Origin: Malurus cyaneus samueli
Taxonomy: Eukaryota > Chordata > Aves > Passeriformes > Maluridae
Length of the DNA stretch: 64,000 bases
NCBI GenBank assembly: GCA_009741485.1
Contig: CM019216.1
Coordinates: forward strand, 52,029,943-52,093,942
Direction of reading: 5' to 3'
The first letter of the stretch is position 1. Each line of letters opens with the position of its first letter. The translations under genes were made by a program, and so were the position numbers. The notes under the pieces are model-generated. The model saw only the letters and a program-made list of their open reading frames with translations, was not told where the DNA came from and did not search any database. Shown here one piece after another: positions 23,633-36,763 of this stretch.

Positions 23633-26600
23633 TATCATTTTTAGCTTCCTGCCTGTGGTCAGTAGACTACCTTATCACTTTATGTGCACTCGTCTGGGGT
23701 CCTGGCCAAATTAATTGATTTCAATTTTGGTACTTTTGTACATTTTGATTTTGGGGCTGTGATGCTGCCGGATGCAGCATCCCACATTTTGGGAAGCATG
23801 TTCTTGTGTGCTGTCTAACTTTAGGTCTGCCCCAAAGTTGGCTGCATTTTAGATGATATGGGAACATGGTCCTTGTATTCACATTTTTATTTAGTTGGAC
23901 AAAATTGTTTGCTGTTCATCTAGGACAATGCCATGCAATCTTTCAAATCTGGGGGTTACAAATGCACCTAGAAGTTAACCTTAAGCAATATTTTGCTGTC
24001 CTTTTCTTCATCTTCTCTTTCTTTCTTCTCCCTATCATAATTCTGTCCTTGTTCTTGTTTGAACAATTTTTGCCACACAGTCTTCAAGCATGACAAGTCA
24101 AATTACTGCCCCTCCTTGTTCCCATGTACAAGAAAACAAGGATGTTGTCCTTACCTGGGGAAGGGAGAACCAGACAACACATTCTTATAAGCGCCTTGCC
24201 AGCTTTTAAATATCTTGTAGAATTCTGTTAATGCCTCTCTGCCATGCATGAGGCTTGCATCAAGTGCCTTTTTCAACAACATCACTGTAGACAACCATTT
24301 ATCAGGTGTATATTGTATGGCAGTGTGGTGTTTGGAAATTCCATTTGCCATATGTTATTCATGATCCTTGCTCACAGCCTTCATTTGTCAGGGGATTTAG
24401 AACTCAGCTGTGTTTAGTTTTTGGGGCTTGAGAACAAGTTGACCCACAGGCAGACACCTAATGATATAATTTGTTCAGTGCAAAAGGTTTGACTGCCCTC
24501 TATCAACCTTTATGCAGACAACTCCTTTGAATACAGTAATGGATGACAATATCAAAAGCATAAATCTCGGCAAACTTCAAGGTTTCCTGGAAAACATGAC
24601 TCTTAAACTTTAGGCACATAGACATTTGGCACGATGTCAGAAACTTTCTGGACTATTCATTTATCCAACTCTGGCCAAAAATAACCAAAGACTCTATGTG
24701 TCTGTTGATTTGTTTTGAAATCCATTCAAAACGGCAAAGAAGTTAAAAAGTAAGAGACCAGCAATTGAGAAACAAGACTTCTGAAGTATGAAAGATCCTT
24801 TTCTGTATCTTACAACATGTGGTGCTAACAAGCCAGGTCATGTCCCTCTTACAAAATGCCTTCTGTGAACTTAGCGTGGTTAAATTAGCGAGTAGAAATC
24901 ACATAGTTTGGGTTCCTTATGGTTTTAGAAGGTAGTAAATAGAGGCCTTTGCCAGAGGACCTGCTTCAGAGGAGAGGAAAATGCTGATGACTGTGGGCTC
25001 GTGCAGGAGAGAACTGCCAGGGTAATGGTCTTCTAAAGTCTGGTTGACCTCCAGTTGACTGGGCCGCAGTTTCCCTTTTCTAAAAATCTGTCCCACTCTT
25101 TACTTTATGCCTCCTCTGTGACATTCGCTATCTTTTTATTCTTCCTCTTCTATGTATGCCCCTTCTACTTTACCCTGCTGCACCTCTACTAGTGGGAGGA
25201 AGAGAATCTCATCTTCCTCTTCTCTACACAGCCTCTCTTTGCCTTTCCCCTTGGCAGCATCCTCCTGTCCTAAGCAGAGCAGGTTATCAGGGAGCACCAC
25301 AATGCTACACTCTCTCCTCCTCCTTTGTCTTGTTTAGACCTCCTGCTGCCCTGCCTGGGAGGTCCTGTTGCTGTGCCAAGAACACCCTCAACTTCAGGAT
25401 GGAAATGTGCCCTTGATAGCCCATGGTGTCACTGCTGGGAGTTCAACCCTTCCATCACTATTAGGTTTCAGTTTAAACCATAAAGAAATGGGAGAAAATA
25501 AGCTTTTTTTATTTTTTAATTATTGTCAACAGTCTTATTAAGCAACTTCAGTAGCGCCAGAGACATGCGAAGTTGGCTGCACTGTTCCTCACCTTTCCTG
25601 CTACATATCCAGCATCACTTTTAACAGTTTGAGATTTTATTCATTAAATCCTTTTTCACTCTCACTCATGCCAGAATGCTAACATATCCCAACAGGAGTG
25701 ATCAGAAAAGAAGGGCAATTATTATAATTTATGAAAAACCTATTTGCTTTGTTACTGCTTCATGCTAATCCTCCTGTTATTGAGCAGATGAGGAGTTACA
25801 GTATTTTGCATTTTGATTTTTATCTACGAAATGTCTACTAAAAAAAAAATAAAAGCCCTTATTTCTGTGTTTCTGTATTGTTTGGAGCCCTTGGCTGCAC
25901 CGTATAATCCCTGTAATATTGCCAATAGGAGTAATAATACAACAAAACAGGGAGAAGCTTTCCAAAAAACACAGTGCACAGAAGGCACATGTGCTTGGAA
26001 AGGCTTTGTGATAAACGGGCTGGCAAAAGGAATCATACCTTGTGATCCCATCTTCCACAGGTGCAGATTTGAAGGGGCAGTAAAGTTTCTCTCTGAAAGC
26101 CAAGCTGCCTATGAAAGAGGAAGGAATTGAAACTACGCTCTGCTCTTGGAAAGAAAAGACCCTGTAGGCTGCAAACATTGGAGTGTGGCTTTTAGGTACC
26201 TTGAGGGAAATCACACTTTTTTCATGTGACTGTTCTATGTACATGAAACAAAGATGGCCAAGGAAGGCCAGCTGGCTGTGAAGAACAGGTAGTGGAAAAG
26301 AAGCAAAGACAGAAGAAGAATGGAAGGATGATATGGAGAGAAAAGGGAAAGAAGGAAGCAAGTTTTTAAGACAGACAGTAATTCCTGACCTGTATGTAGC
26401 TTGTAGACCTCTGTGTCTGCCTTTGAAATGCACCTTTGGTACTGCTGAAGACAATCTTTTATGTTTCTCCAGCTACAGGAGCTCCTTTTCCAACAATCAA
26501 ATGAAAAAATGCTTCTTACTACTCCAAACAAAAATGAACAACAAAGATTATTTCAATATTGATATCATGGCAATAAACATGAATGAGAGATGCCTATTCT

Positions 26601-29600
26601 TACTCTTGTCCAGCAGGTGCTCACTGCAGCTATACAACTCTGTTAACAACACATGAACACAGCCAGGCTTATGAAGGGCACATTTCTCCACTGAAGAAAT
26701 TGTCTGGACCTCACATTGGGCCCAGAGGAAGCAGCATCCTGCTGCCAAACAAGAATATCTTTCTTGCTGAGTGGTGCTATCAGGTAATTCACTTTTTTAC
26801 CAAAAAAGTCAGATTTTGACATGGGAAGACAATGAAAAGCATCATTGCTGCATTTTGATGTTTGCACGTAGGAGATGTAGAGCCCCAGAATTTGGCTCAT
26901 CTGACTCTGCTGAACATGTGCGTCATTTGGCTCTGCTCAGAACACAAGTTATTCCATCTTCTGTGAGTTATTTGGCAGCCCTTCTTCCCCCTGCCCCCAC
27001 AAAATTGACAATTTTTAATAGTAAATCTCAGCTCTGAAAACTCCATCCTAATTGTGCATCCAAGCTTGACATAAATCAACTAGTTTCTTCCAGTGGACCT
27101 GTGCTTGTTTCTGCCAGCTCAGCATCCAGCTCTGAGTATTTCCTCTTATTCATTTCTCCTTCTGGTTTAACCCTGCTCCTCTCTCTAACTAGGCAGAGTG
27201 TTAAACTGTAGCAGACATGTCGTAACTTCCTTATCACAAATGAAACTCCTTTTCCTTACAGATTCCGTGAACAGTTTGGCAAGAGCTCCCTGCCCTGATT
27301 CATCTCTGTCTCATGTTAAAAGCACCACCAAGGTACACTATTGCCAGGCAGTCTTACATTTTAAGGGGAAATCCTATCCCAGAAAACAGTGGTAATTGGT
27401 TTTAGGGAAAACATTTCTGTAGAAGGCTGTGGTCCCTTCCAGAGAAAAGCAGAAAACTCACTATGAAAAGAATCCCTATTTATTCTTGTAAAAGCGAATG
27501 GGGTATCTTCAAAGTGAATCAAGATGAGATCTGAAAGGCTCTTGCAGTGTCTGGTTTGTGAAAGGCATCAGAAATTCATATTCACTCAAGGCTTCAAACA
27601 CTGAAAGCTGGTGGAGTGACAGCTGGTGGCAGAAGGGATTTTGTCTTCTGCTACTTATGGAGCTCAGGCCAGATCCCTGCTCTGACAGTGCTTTCTTCGA
27701 GGCTTGACTACCTCTATCTTCAAAGGAAAATGATAGCAGCTGCCACCTGCAACTTATAAGAATTCAAAAGAGAAGAGAATCTACTCCTTAAGCAACCTGT
27801 GGAGAAGCCCAAAGTGAGAGGAATGAGCACAGTGGAAGGGGAGGGATGGGAAGCATGGTCCTACTCAACATTTCTGCTGTGGTCTTAGTCTGGCTAATAG
27901 ACCTAAAAATGCTTGGCTTGGCACCCATTTGCAATTACAAACAAATATTTACTCAGTTTTGACATGTTCATTAACTCTTCATGTACATATCCTCATGCAG
28001 TATACAGCCAAATTGTCAGAAGCTGTTGGCTGATTTTTAACATATATTTATATATGTCCGGAAAGTGTAAACTTTTAATTTCATTCAGCTTTTATTAAGT
28101 GATTTGGCATCTGTGGACTATGGTCTGTAAATTGGCACAGGAGCACTGCAATCAATGGACTGAGAAGTTCCCAGTAATGCAGACTTTGACTGTTCACCTT
28201 CTGGCTTGTAATTACAACTTTAAACACAAATGCTTCAGATCACAAAGATTGTTCCTTTGGCTCAGCATTGCAAGTCATGACAGAAATACAGCAAATGTGC
28301 CATTATAATCTACAGAAAATCACAGGAAAATATTTTAAAAGCTCCAGAACCATGAAATTTTATCACCTATAGTGGATGAGAGTGCCTAGGAACAGACTGT
28401 TACGTTGGAGCAAAGACGTTCTCCAAAGGAAAGATTTCATAAATTTGGACCTGTCTTAATGACCTGAATCTGTGAAGTGAGCATCAAGAAGCCTTGATGT
28501 GAAAAGAACTCAGCACCTCACCCTGTGTAAGGATTTCTTTTTCTATGTAATTACCTACACACAAATTCAGTTGGGTGCTAATTTTGGGTGCTGTGGAGGG
28601 GTGAATGTATTATGCAGGTGCTATCTTTTGAGCACTACAGTCTGCTGCCTTAACAAGATCTTTAAGTTTAGTTTTTCTCCTGATTCCTGCAAAGCCAAAT
28701 AATTTTTTCCATCAGAGGTTTGCTGCAGGAAGGAAGCATGGTGAGGAAAATCCTCACAGTAGTTTACAGCCACTTTTACTGAAATAATGAACTACGGGCA
28801 ACTTACATTTCAAAGGACACTTTGAAGGATATTCTGTGGGGTTGACTGATGTTTTATCTATGTCTCTTGCCACAGAGATCTGAGCTAGATTTTTTATTAT
28901 TGTTATTAATCTTGTTTGAATTGGCTAATTTTGTTAGAAACAGCTAGGATCAAACATATATTTTTTTTCTAGAAGATGCTCTATCTCCTGCTGTCTCTGA
29001 AGCCAAGCAAGTAATAGGATCTGCACAAAGGCTGCCAAAGTTTTTGAAGCAATGGCTTTAGTCACTTCAGGAAACTTAGTGTAGGTTCCCTCATGAAGAA
29101 AGCTTTCAGCAGAACATACAACAAATGACAGAGCTTTTCTGCCACAGCTCCTGTCTCTCTCTCCAGCTGGTTCACCCTGCTCCTCCTTCCCTCACTTTTT
29201 AGAGGACAGCAAATGCACTTTAGAGCCCAGCTGAGCTGGATGGAGGCAGTACTGCCATGAAATTCATTGGGTACCTATCACACCTCAAAGTACCAGAGGC
29301 ATTTAAAAATGAAATTTTGGGGCTGGTGATTATAATTTATTTACCCTCCTCACAAATCTGAGGCTGCAGTAGGCCTTATGATCAAAAACCCTCTAGAAGA
29401 TTCTTCTGGCATTTATAGCATCTAGCCAAACCCAGAAGAGAGTTCTGTATGGATATGGGGAGGATGTGTGGGTGATGTGACAAATGGCTCTGATTCCTGA
29501 ATAGGATGACTCCTCCACACACGGAGAGGAAATATAATCAGAACAAAAGTGAGTAACCATGTACATTTAACATTTTGGGCAAGGTGGATTTTTTTTTTTT

Positions 29601-31864
29601 CTCGTGGCCTTTCATGAGCCTTTGACTGCTCCCTGTATTGTCACAATCATCCCACAAAAAAGGCAGCCACCCTGCCCGTGAGCACCAAGGGCTCTGCCTC
29701 CTCGAGCCAGACTGAAGGGGAGAGAGATGGGAAGATGACATGCTGATACAGGGGAAGAGAAGGAAAACAGAGGGAGAGAGATGTGAAACCTGATCCATCT
29801 AATAACATCCAGACAGATAGTGATTTTCCACTCTATCTAGTAGGTCAAATGATCTTATAATGCAGTGTTAGAGAGAAGATGGAAATATTTTCATTTTCTC
29901 TCAGAGTCAATATTTCCCTAGCTGGAAATTAATCACTGTAAAAGAAGTTTAAGGGGAGTCTGTCAAGGTTTATTTAGGCTTCAAAATAACTTTTTAAAAC
30001 ACTGGCTTTTGTTGTTGTTGCAGGTTTAGAGGTCAGAGTTTCCCTCCACAGCATTCTTCTCTTGACAAATGATCTTTTCAGCAGTCAGCCAGGTATTTTT
30101 TTATTTTAAAGTGACTTCTTGTGTGTCCTGCCATAAGGAAAACTGTGCAGATACAGTGGAAAAGGTAGAACAACCACAGTCAGCTCTATCAGTGTCTTTT
30201 GAATCAAACAAGATGTCTTACTCCATTTTTTTCGATTTTTTAAAGAATAGAATTGCAGTCCTCACCAACCTGCCATCTGATTCTGAAGCAGTAAGTTTTT
30301 GAATTGAGGTAATGCTTTATGAAGTAACTATTGCTAAATTATGGAAATCTCCAGTAAAACGCCTGGATCAATGGCAGCTGGCCATTACCTGTGGATGTTC
30401 AGATTATCTATAAACTAGCTGTAACCTGCAATATGAGCCTGAAAGACTGCATCTGAAGAAAGGTTGAAAATAATTTTTCCATCTACAAAATAGCACTAAT
30501 CTGTCTTTTCCCCATACCTTCTGTTCCTTTTGGAAATTCAAGATGAAAAGATACACCAAAACAATGAATCTCTCCCCATCAGTGACGTCTAAACTGGATA
30601 ACTCAGGCAAAGTTTGGGCTCTGTATTACAGCTGCTTTTAGAAGCAGCCTGGATCTGAGAATGAAGGGAGCGCCTCAAGGAAGCAGCAAATAGCGCAGCT
30701 GTCATTTTGTCACTTCGTTTGTGAAGCTGAATCAGATTCTGTCTCACACACCAAAAAAAGCCCTCAGAAATCCGAACAATTCACCAGGAGGTCTGCTGAT
30801 ACCCACAGCGGGAGCAAAGCTGGCTGCACCTCCCTGTGACTTAACCACACTGGAAGGCAGGAGCCTCACTGAGGGCCTGTGACTCCGAAATGTTATTTCT
30901 TCTTATCATACATCAGAACACATCTGTAGATGCTTTCTGGCAAAGATGCCAGATGTTTTGGTTCCCTTTATCATCATACATTGATTATTTCTTGTTTGTT
31001 CAAGGCTTGTTTATGGTTTTACATTTTGTTTCTTCAGTGACAACTTTAATTATTCAGTGATAGGTACTTGTTATTTTGCTAGACACGTTTAATGTTCTGC
31101 TGTTATGCTCCAGGGGAGCTTTGCAAGTTAGTAATAATAAAAATATTAATGAGAAAATGATGTTTTAAACTCTATTCTTGCTGCAATTTTTTGGCATTCA
31201 TTATTTAGGGAACAGCTTCCCTTAAGAATTTACCTAGAAACTACAGATTTGGGACCATGTCTATTATAGATCCAGTTCACTGTAAACATAATGGTCTCTG
31301 TTTGTCCTATATATACTGGAAGATGATTGTAGATCTTTCCCTGGGAGGCAGCACAAGCAAATTTCTATGACATCTCTTATGTGAAGGCTCAGAACCAAGC
31401 TGGGACACAAAGTGCCTCCCAGGCTGCCAGAGCCTCTCCTGACCACAGCACTGCCCAATTTCATACAGGTCGATACAAAACCTGATTGCCACAACTGGCA
31501 TACACGGCTTTACACTGAGGGATTAAAGTCTGACCTACCAAAAGCCAGCTACACGAAGGATGACTGCACGTGCTTCTGTGTGTGCCTTGTTTTGTAAACA
31601 CTCGTCTGTCAGTGAATTCCTGACACCGGGCAAGGAGGGCTCTCTGTCTCCAGGCTCCAGCAGAGCCTGTGGCTGCTGAATACTCTGAGAGGGTGGAGTT
31701 CTGGGTGAGCTCTTTGCCATAAAGCGCTGTTTCTCCCTAAGGAACGTGTTTGTGCCTCTCTGCAGTTGGGTGTGGGCAGGGAAGGGTGAAATGGGGAGCA
31801 GGGGAAGGGTTGAAATGGAGGACCAGACTTCGTTCTCTGGAAACTAGGGATCACAAGCCATGAA

Positions 31865-31928
31865 TCATCCAGTAAATACAGAGCCAAACGTTTGGATGAA
31901 CAGAGCCCTTAACAATTAATTAATTGTT
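31865..31928. promoter_or_regulatory. Two adjacent perfect palindromes, candidate binding-site cluster
   Basis: CCAAACGTTTGG (31884-31895) is a perfect 12-base palindrome and AACAATTAATTAATTGTT (31911-31928) is a perfect 18-base palindrome, 15 bases apart. An outer inverted pair TCATCC (31865-31870) / GGATGA (31894-31899) overlaps the first. The longer palindrome holds SOX-type AACAAT cores in both orientations around tandem homeodomain-type TAATTAAT sites. No function is shown by the sequence alone. Confidence 0.25.
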
Positions 31929-32698
31929 GACTTTAACTGCCTGTGCTGCAGATGTGCTATCATTTTTACAGAGCAGTCCCTCACCAATCTCTTTAAGTTG
32001 TTTACAAAGTAATTGGTAGATGCAAAAAAAAGAAAAAAATAGTTCTTGTATGAAAGTTGCTTCCACAAATGCACGGATGCGTAGGCGTGCACACAATGAA
32101 AATAGGAGAAAGGTTGCAGTCTGCATGATGTTTGATTTTATGAGAGTTTATGAATGTCCCTTGGAAAAGACTTTATGTCTTATTCTCCCATGCTTCCTGG
32201 ATTTTGATGTTTCCCATAAAAAAGCAGAATATCCCTTCATTTACAAAATGAGTTGGATTTAACTCCATAATTTGTAAATATTTATACATATTTCCAAAGA
32301 ATACATGGGCTGAACTGCATTTTTTCCTGATTACTTATATGCCTCAATATATCATTTTAGCTCCCACATCTTGTACTTGCAAAACTGAACTTTCAGATGA
32401 AAAGCCTGTACAAGATTACAACAAATTGGCAGATTGTTGCAAAAGGAACAATCTAAGTGGCATGCAATTCAGACCTGAGCAAATGCAATATAAACTTAGT
32501 TTCCATTACAGTTTTTCAAGTTTGTTAGTGTAGAAGAGGTTTCTGATATTTGACCCAAGCCCAACAATCACTTAAGCATGTTCTAAACATTTTACACCAA
32601 ATTCAGAAATTAAGTTGTCCCACTGCACTCGGCAGAATTAATTTTATGCAAAGTTCTTCCAGATTAAAGCTCAGTGGTTTGAGGCTTATATGCAACAT

Positions 32699-32701
32699 GT
32701 G

Positions 32702-32756
<55 letters not shown>
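32699..32756 (+). repeat. (TATATG)n hexanucleotide microsatellite
   Basis: About nine near-perfect copies of a GTATAT/TATATG unit lie in a 58-base array. It encodes a spurious Met-Tyr repeat in a plus-strand open frame (32550-32828). It is likely polymorphic in length. Confidence 0.97.
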
Positions 32757-32757
<1 letters not shown>

Positions 32758-35700
32758 ACATACAGAACATTTTTAGAATACATTTGTTCCATTTATATTT
32801 GCTTTGCTGCTACAACACTGAGGCATAACTGTTTTATTAAACTTGTAACATGCTTATGGAAATGAAAAATTTACAAAAAAAAAATAGCAAGAGAAAGTTG
32901 AACCACCAAAACTCTTTGAAAGGAAGCTGAGGCAGGTGTTCAGAATCAAAGATGTCACATATTCTCAATCCAGGATTTGCACATAAACTCTCAAGAGGAT
33001 GTCTGCTTACACCACTGGGCAGGCTCATTGTAAGATCCTAAAGCAGTCAATTCCTTTTTCACAAGGACACTTTGCAAGTCCTTCTGAATAGGATAGGGCA
33101 AGGTAATCAAAGCATTTACTGAAATGCAAAATAATTTATCATTGATTTTTTTACTATGACCTTTCTTTCACTCCCATTTTTTTTTATTCAATTGAATTCA
33201 TGTATTTTCCCTCACTCATTAAAGGGGTATCTGTAAATGTGCATAGATGCGCATTTCTGCAAGATTACCAAGAAATATGCAGAAATGTCAGTGTTGATTA
33301 TTCATCTTGAGAGGTATTACAAGCCTCAGTAGAGGTATGATTTAAAGCATGCTCTCAACATTTGGAAAGCCAGTTTGGAGAGATTTAAAAATAGATTAGA
33401 AACCTGTGCTTCTCATCCCTTCAGAGAGCACCCACCATTATCTCCTTCTTTGTCCCCCTGGGCACACATGTGCAGAGGAGGAGACGTCCCATGACTCACC
33501 ACACTTGCTCCTGGAACTGTGGATTGCAGAAAAGTTCACTGATGTTTATAGGATGTTTGTGGTGACCCCCGGGATACACTCTCGTAATGAATTTCAGACT
33601 GTCTACCCAAGTCTTTTGACTATCTATCCAATCTCCCTGAATTCTTAACCTCACACTTCCTCCTACTGCACGTCCTTCTGGGAGACACTGGATACTCGGG
33701 ATGAAACATTTTAAAGCCAGTGCCTGCAACCTTGTCAGTACATCCAACACAAGACCCGACTTGGTTGTTTATTTTAGCGCAAATCTCCACCCCCTTCACT
33801 TGCTCACAGGAAAGGCTTTTTCTTCCAGATCATAGCCCTGCACTTGAGAAAAATACTTTTTTTTTTTTCCTCCTGGGTCTTCTATTTTTCTCACCAAAAC
33901 AGAGAAAATACTCTGTAAGAACAGTTTCAGATCCTCTTTCACTGGGCCACAAGTTAAAATACACTTTTTTTTCTGCTGCTTTTTGCAGCCCCAGAGTCAA
34001 TTATTATAACTTTAAAAAGAAATAACCCCTGAACCCTTATTTCTTCAGAAATCCAGCCTTTAGTAAGCTGACCTAATAGAAACTGGAAGCCCTAACTAAC
34101 CCCTTGGCTGATTCATGATTTATCTATGCCAGGGTGAAGTGTTCCACATATTAGCTGGAGGAAATGCACTTCTAGTTTGTAATCTTGATAAATAGTTACT
34201 GAATTTATTTATTTTTTAATGCTCATTTAAACTATTCATCATTATTTTGAAGATCTTTTACAAATACTGCCTTGAAACTTCCGACAAGTGACTGTTTGTG
34301 ATGCCAACCCAGCAGACAAATGAACATTAGCCCTGGACAAAACAGACTGCACATATATTTCTGTATAAAATACAGAAACATTGCAGGTGATTGCTCTGAC
34401 CATACTAAATGTTCCATGCTTTCTTTATGAATGTCTTGTGAAGGGTTAAATGGACTAGTGGAACAGCAAGTGAGTGTAATTCCCTCTCAAACCCCAAAGC
34501 CAGGGGACAGGTATGGAGTGAAAGAGATGAAAAGGGAAGATAGGTGACTCTGGCTTTATGGAGAATCACTCATGTGGAAATGATTAAATGATTTCTATAG
34601 CCAGGACTACATTTTTTTTCCTTAATTGCCTGTTAATAAACATTCTTAGAGTATGTTTATCAGCATCACCTGATTTCAGCAGAGTAGAAATTAGCATGAG
34701 TCATCTGTGTGATTGATTAGCAGGTTTTCTGAACCTTTTAAAATATGTTGTCCCACAAAGCACAATTACTTTTTATGCAAAGATCACAGAACTGAATTGG
34801 CTTTACTACCCTGTTGCTTTTACAGCAAATGGTGCAATCAGGATGATGGAAAGTGTGAATGATCCAACACAATATTCAAGTCTCTGTCAAAAATCATGTT
34901 TAACCCATTTCTGGATATGAAAGGTAGAATTTCTAAGCAGAAAGCTTAGAAAGGAGCTAACAGAGGAGGGATTCTCAAGCCATTATTTTCAGGGAACACT
35001 TTGCTACCTGATATTTAAAAGGTGGTGATAAATAACTCTAAATCATTCTCTTGTAATTAACTCTGCAATAATAGGGAGAACAGCTTGGACATTAAGCAGG
35101 ACTTTTTTTCTTCTCCAACAAGAATAATGAATTGGTCAAATGACCTCAGGGGCAAAGTTGTTGGGACAAGGCAAAAGGTCAATCAAGGAGCAATTAAATG
35201 CTGTCCTGTGGGAAAATGGTAAGTGCCCAAGAATGAGCTAGAAAAGGGCTGAGAGGAACAGAGGTAGAGGAGGAGAACATCCCCCTGACAGCAACATTAT
35301 GCAGACTCATGATCTTTCAGGAAGAAGCCACAGAACAGGAGGTCTGTTAGGACTGTAATAAATACTGAGTTATCAGAGTAAGAGGGAATTTGGATATAAA
35401 CTCCAGATGGATTTAAAGCATAGGCTCATTACTCTCACCTCTCACAAACGGTGCAATAAGCCAATGCACATGAGTCCTGCACATTAGTCAGCTGAAACTG
35501 CTCGTGTTATTTTGCCACAAGCAGGTACTCGCCTGACGGTGCTCGTCTGTCTCAGTCCCTTCAATCTCAGGGACATTGCCAAAGACAGCTCGCATAAATC
35601 CAGAACTTTAAGGCACAGTGCAGTGACAGATGCTGTTTCTGCTGCAAGGGAGAGGCTAAGGCAAGTCAGCCTCATTTACATTGAATTTGTTTGCCCCAAG

Positions 35701-36693
35701 TTACACCCCTGTGCAGGGTATGGAATACCAGAGCTGTACAGACAGAGGGCATGAGGGCACTGCTGTCTGTGTCCTCCTCCTCTGGCCATATCCATGTCAG
35801 CAAATCAATGCCAGGGACCTTTCCTATGGACACAAGTCTGGTCTGTTGTCTGTCCCTGGCCATTTGCAGGAGCCTGACACAGATGTTACCCCTTTTCCCT
35901 CACCTTGGGCACCGCTTAGAAGCCATTATGGCAGAGAGCACTCCCAGCCACCCTGGTGGTGGTGGATGAAATTCAACTCCTTTTAGGGCCCATTCCCAAG
36001 GGTTTGAACATTTACTATCTACCAGCACATGCAGAGTCAGAAACTCTATCGGAGGTAAGGCATTATGAATCCTGGTCTGAAGGTGGTAATTAACCTCAAC
36101 AAGAATAGCGAGATTATTCCTCTCTGTGATGAAAGATATAGGGAAGAGAAAAAACTCCGCCTGGAGTCTGGGAGTTTGTATGGTTTCTTTGTTTTTTAAG
36201 GATGTTGAACCACCTGCAAACCTTTCTTTTTGGTAACTCTGATACAGGACTATCTTTGAAAAGGAAAAATATATCTAGCCAGCAAGACAGCATTACTTTA
36301 AAGCTGAAGCATAGCAGGATGGGCAAGCACACCGTAACCAGATACCACCACGGTTAGCACTTTAGGGTGGACAGCAAGTCTAGTTAAATCCAGAAACAAA
36401 TGAGCTGCAAAGCCCAACTGAGCAGAAGCATGTACACAGAAGCTGTGACTCGTCCCTTGTGAGCAGCTAGCAGGGCTTGAGCTAGCCTGGATCAAAATAG
36501 GTTAAGAGCATCTCCATTACACTGTAGTACTGATGTGCCTTAATAGCTCTGGGTTTCTTCAAACCAGTTAATACTTGTAAGAATGATTATAGATACACTT
36601 TGGATGAGCAGACTCCTGAAATAATGTTTATATATCCAAATGTTAGCTTTCTCCCTGTTTCTCCCCCCATCCAAACAAAAACTGAATTCACTT
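32757..36693. other. Unique non-coding stretch, no gene seen
   Basis: No gene is recognised. It contains short T tracts (for example 33848-33859) and the candidate regulatory block at 34580-34870. An 80-codon plus-strand frame at 35512-35754 has a somewhat protein-like composition but no recognisable domain and overlaps frames on the other strand. Confidence 0.6.
34580..34870. promoter_or_regulatory. Candidate conserved regulatory block with homeodomain and PBX-HOX-like motifs
   Basis: TGATTAAATG (34581-34590), TTAATTGCC (34622-34630), a PBX-HOX-like TGATTGAT (34710-34717) running into GATTAG, and several AT-rich cores lie within 290 bases. This density and the lack of any repeat or frame fit a developmental enhancer, but conservation cannot be tested here. 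Confidence 0.28.
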
Positions 36694-36763
36694 AAGAGTT
36701 GGGCCCAATGATCCTCCTGGGTCCCTTCCAACTCCGACAATTCTGTGATTATTTGATTCTGTA
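36694..36763 (+). mobile_element. CR1 LINE 3'-end stub, plus strand
   Basis: The CR1 3' terminus is clear: GGGCCCAATGATCCTCCTGG, then GTCCCTTCCAACTCCGACAA, then diverged octamers (ttctgtgatt...gattctg). It is a 70-base, heavily 5'-truncated insertion without coding sequence. Confidence 0.88.

Larger units (their letters stand above)
22345..32698. other. Long unique non-coding stretch, no gene supported
   Basis: About 10 kb without a recognised gene or transposon. AT-rich sequence dominates at 22990-23400. The longest open frame of the window (225 codons, minus strand, 25777-26454) is here. It is rich in Phe, Ser and Cys and lacks a recognisable domain, which fits a pyrimidine-rich non-coding strand. 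A CpG-containing block at about 30640-30760 has a conserved-element look. The double palindrome at 31865-31928 is listed separately. Confidence 0.6.

Noticed and set aside
32550..32828. 92-codon plus-strand frame with a Met-Tyr repeat
   Set aside because: The repeat is the (TATATG)n array read in frame; the flanking residues resemble no protein.
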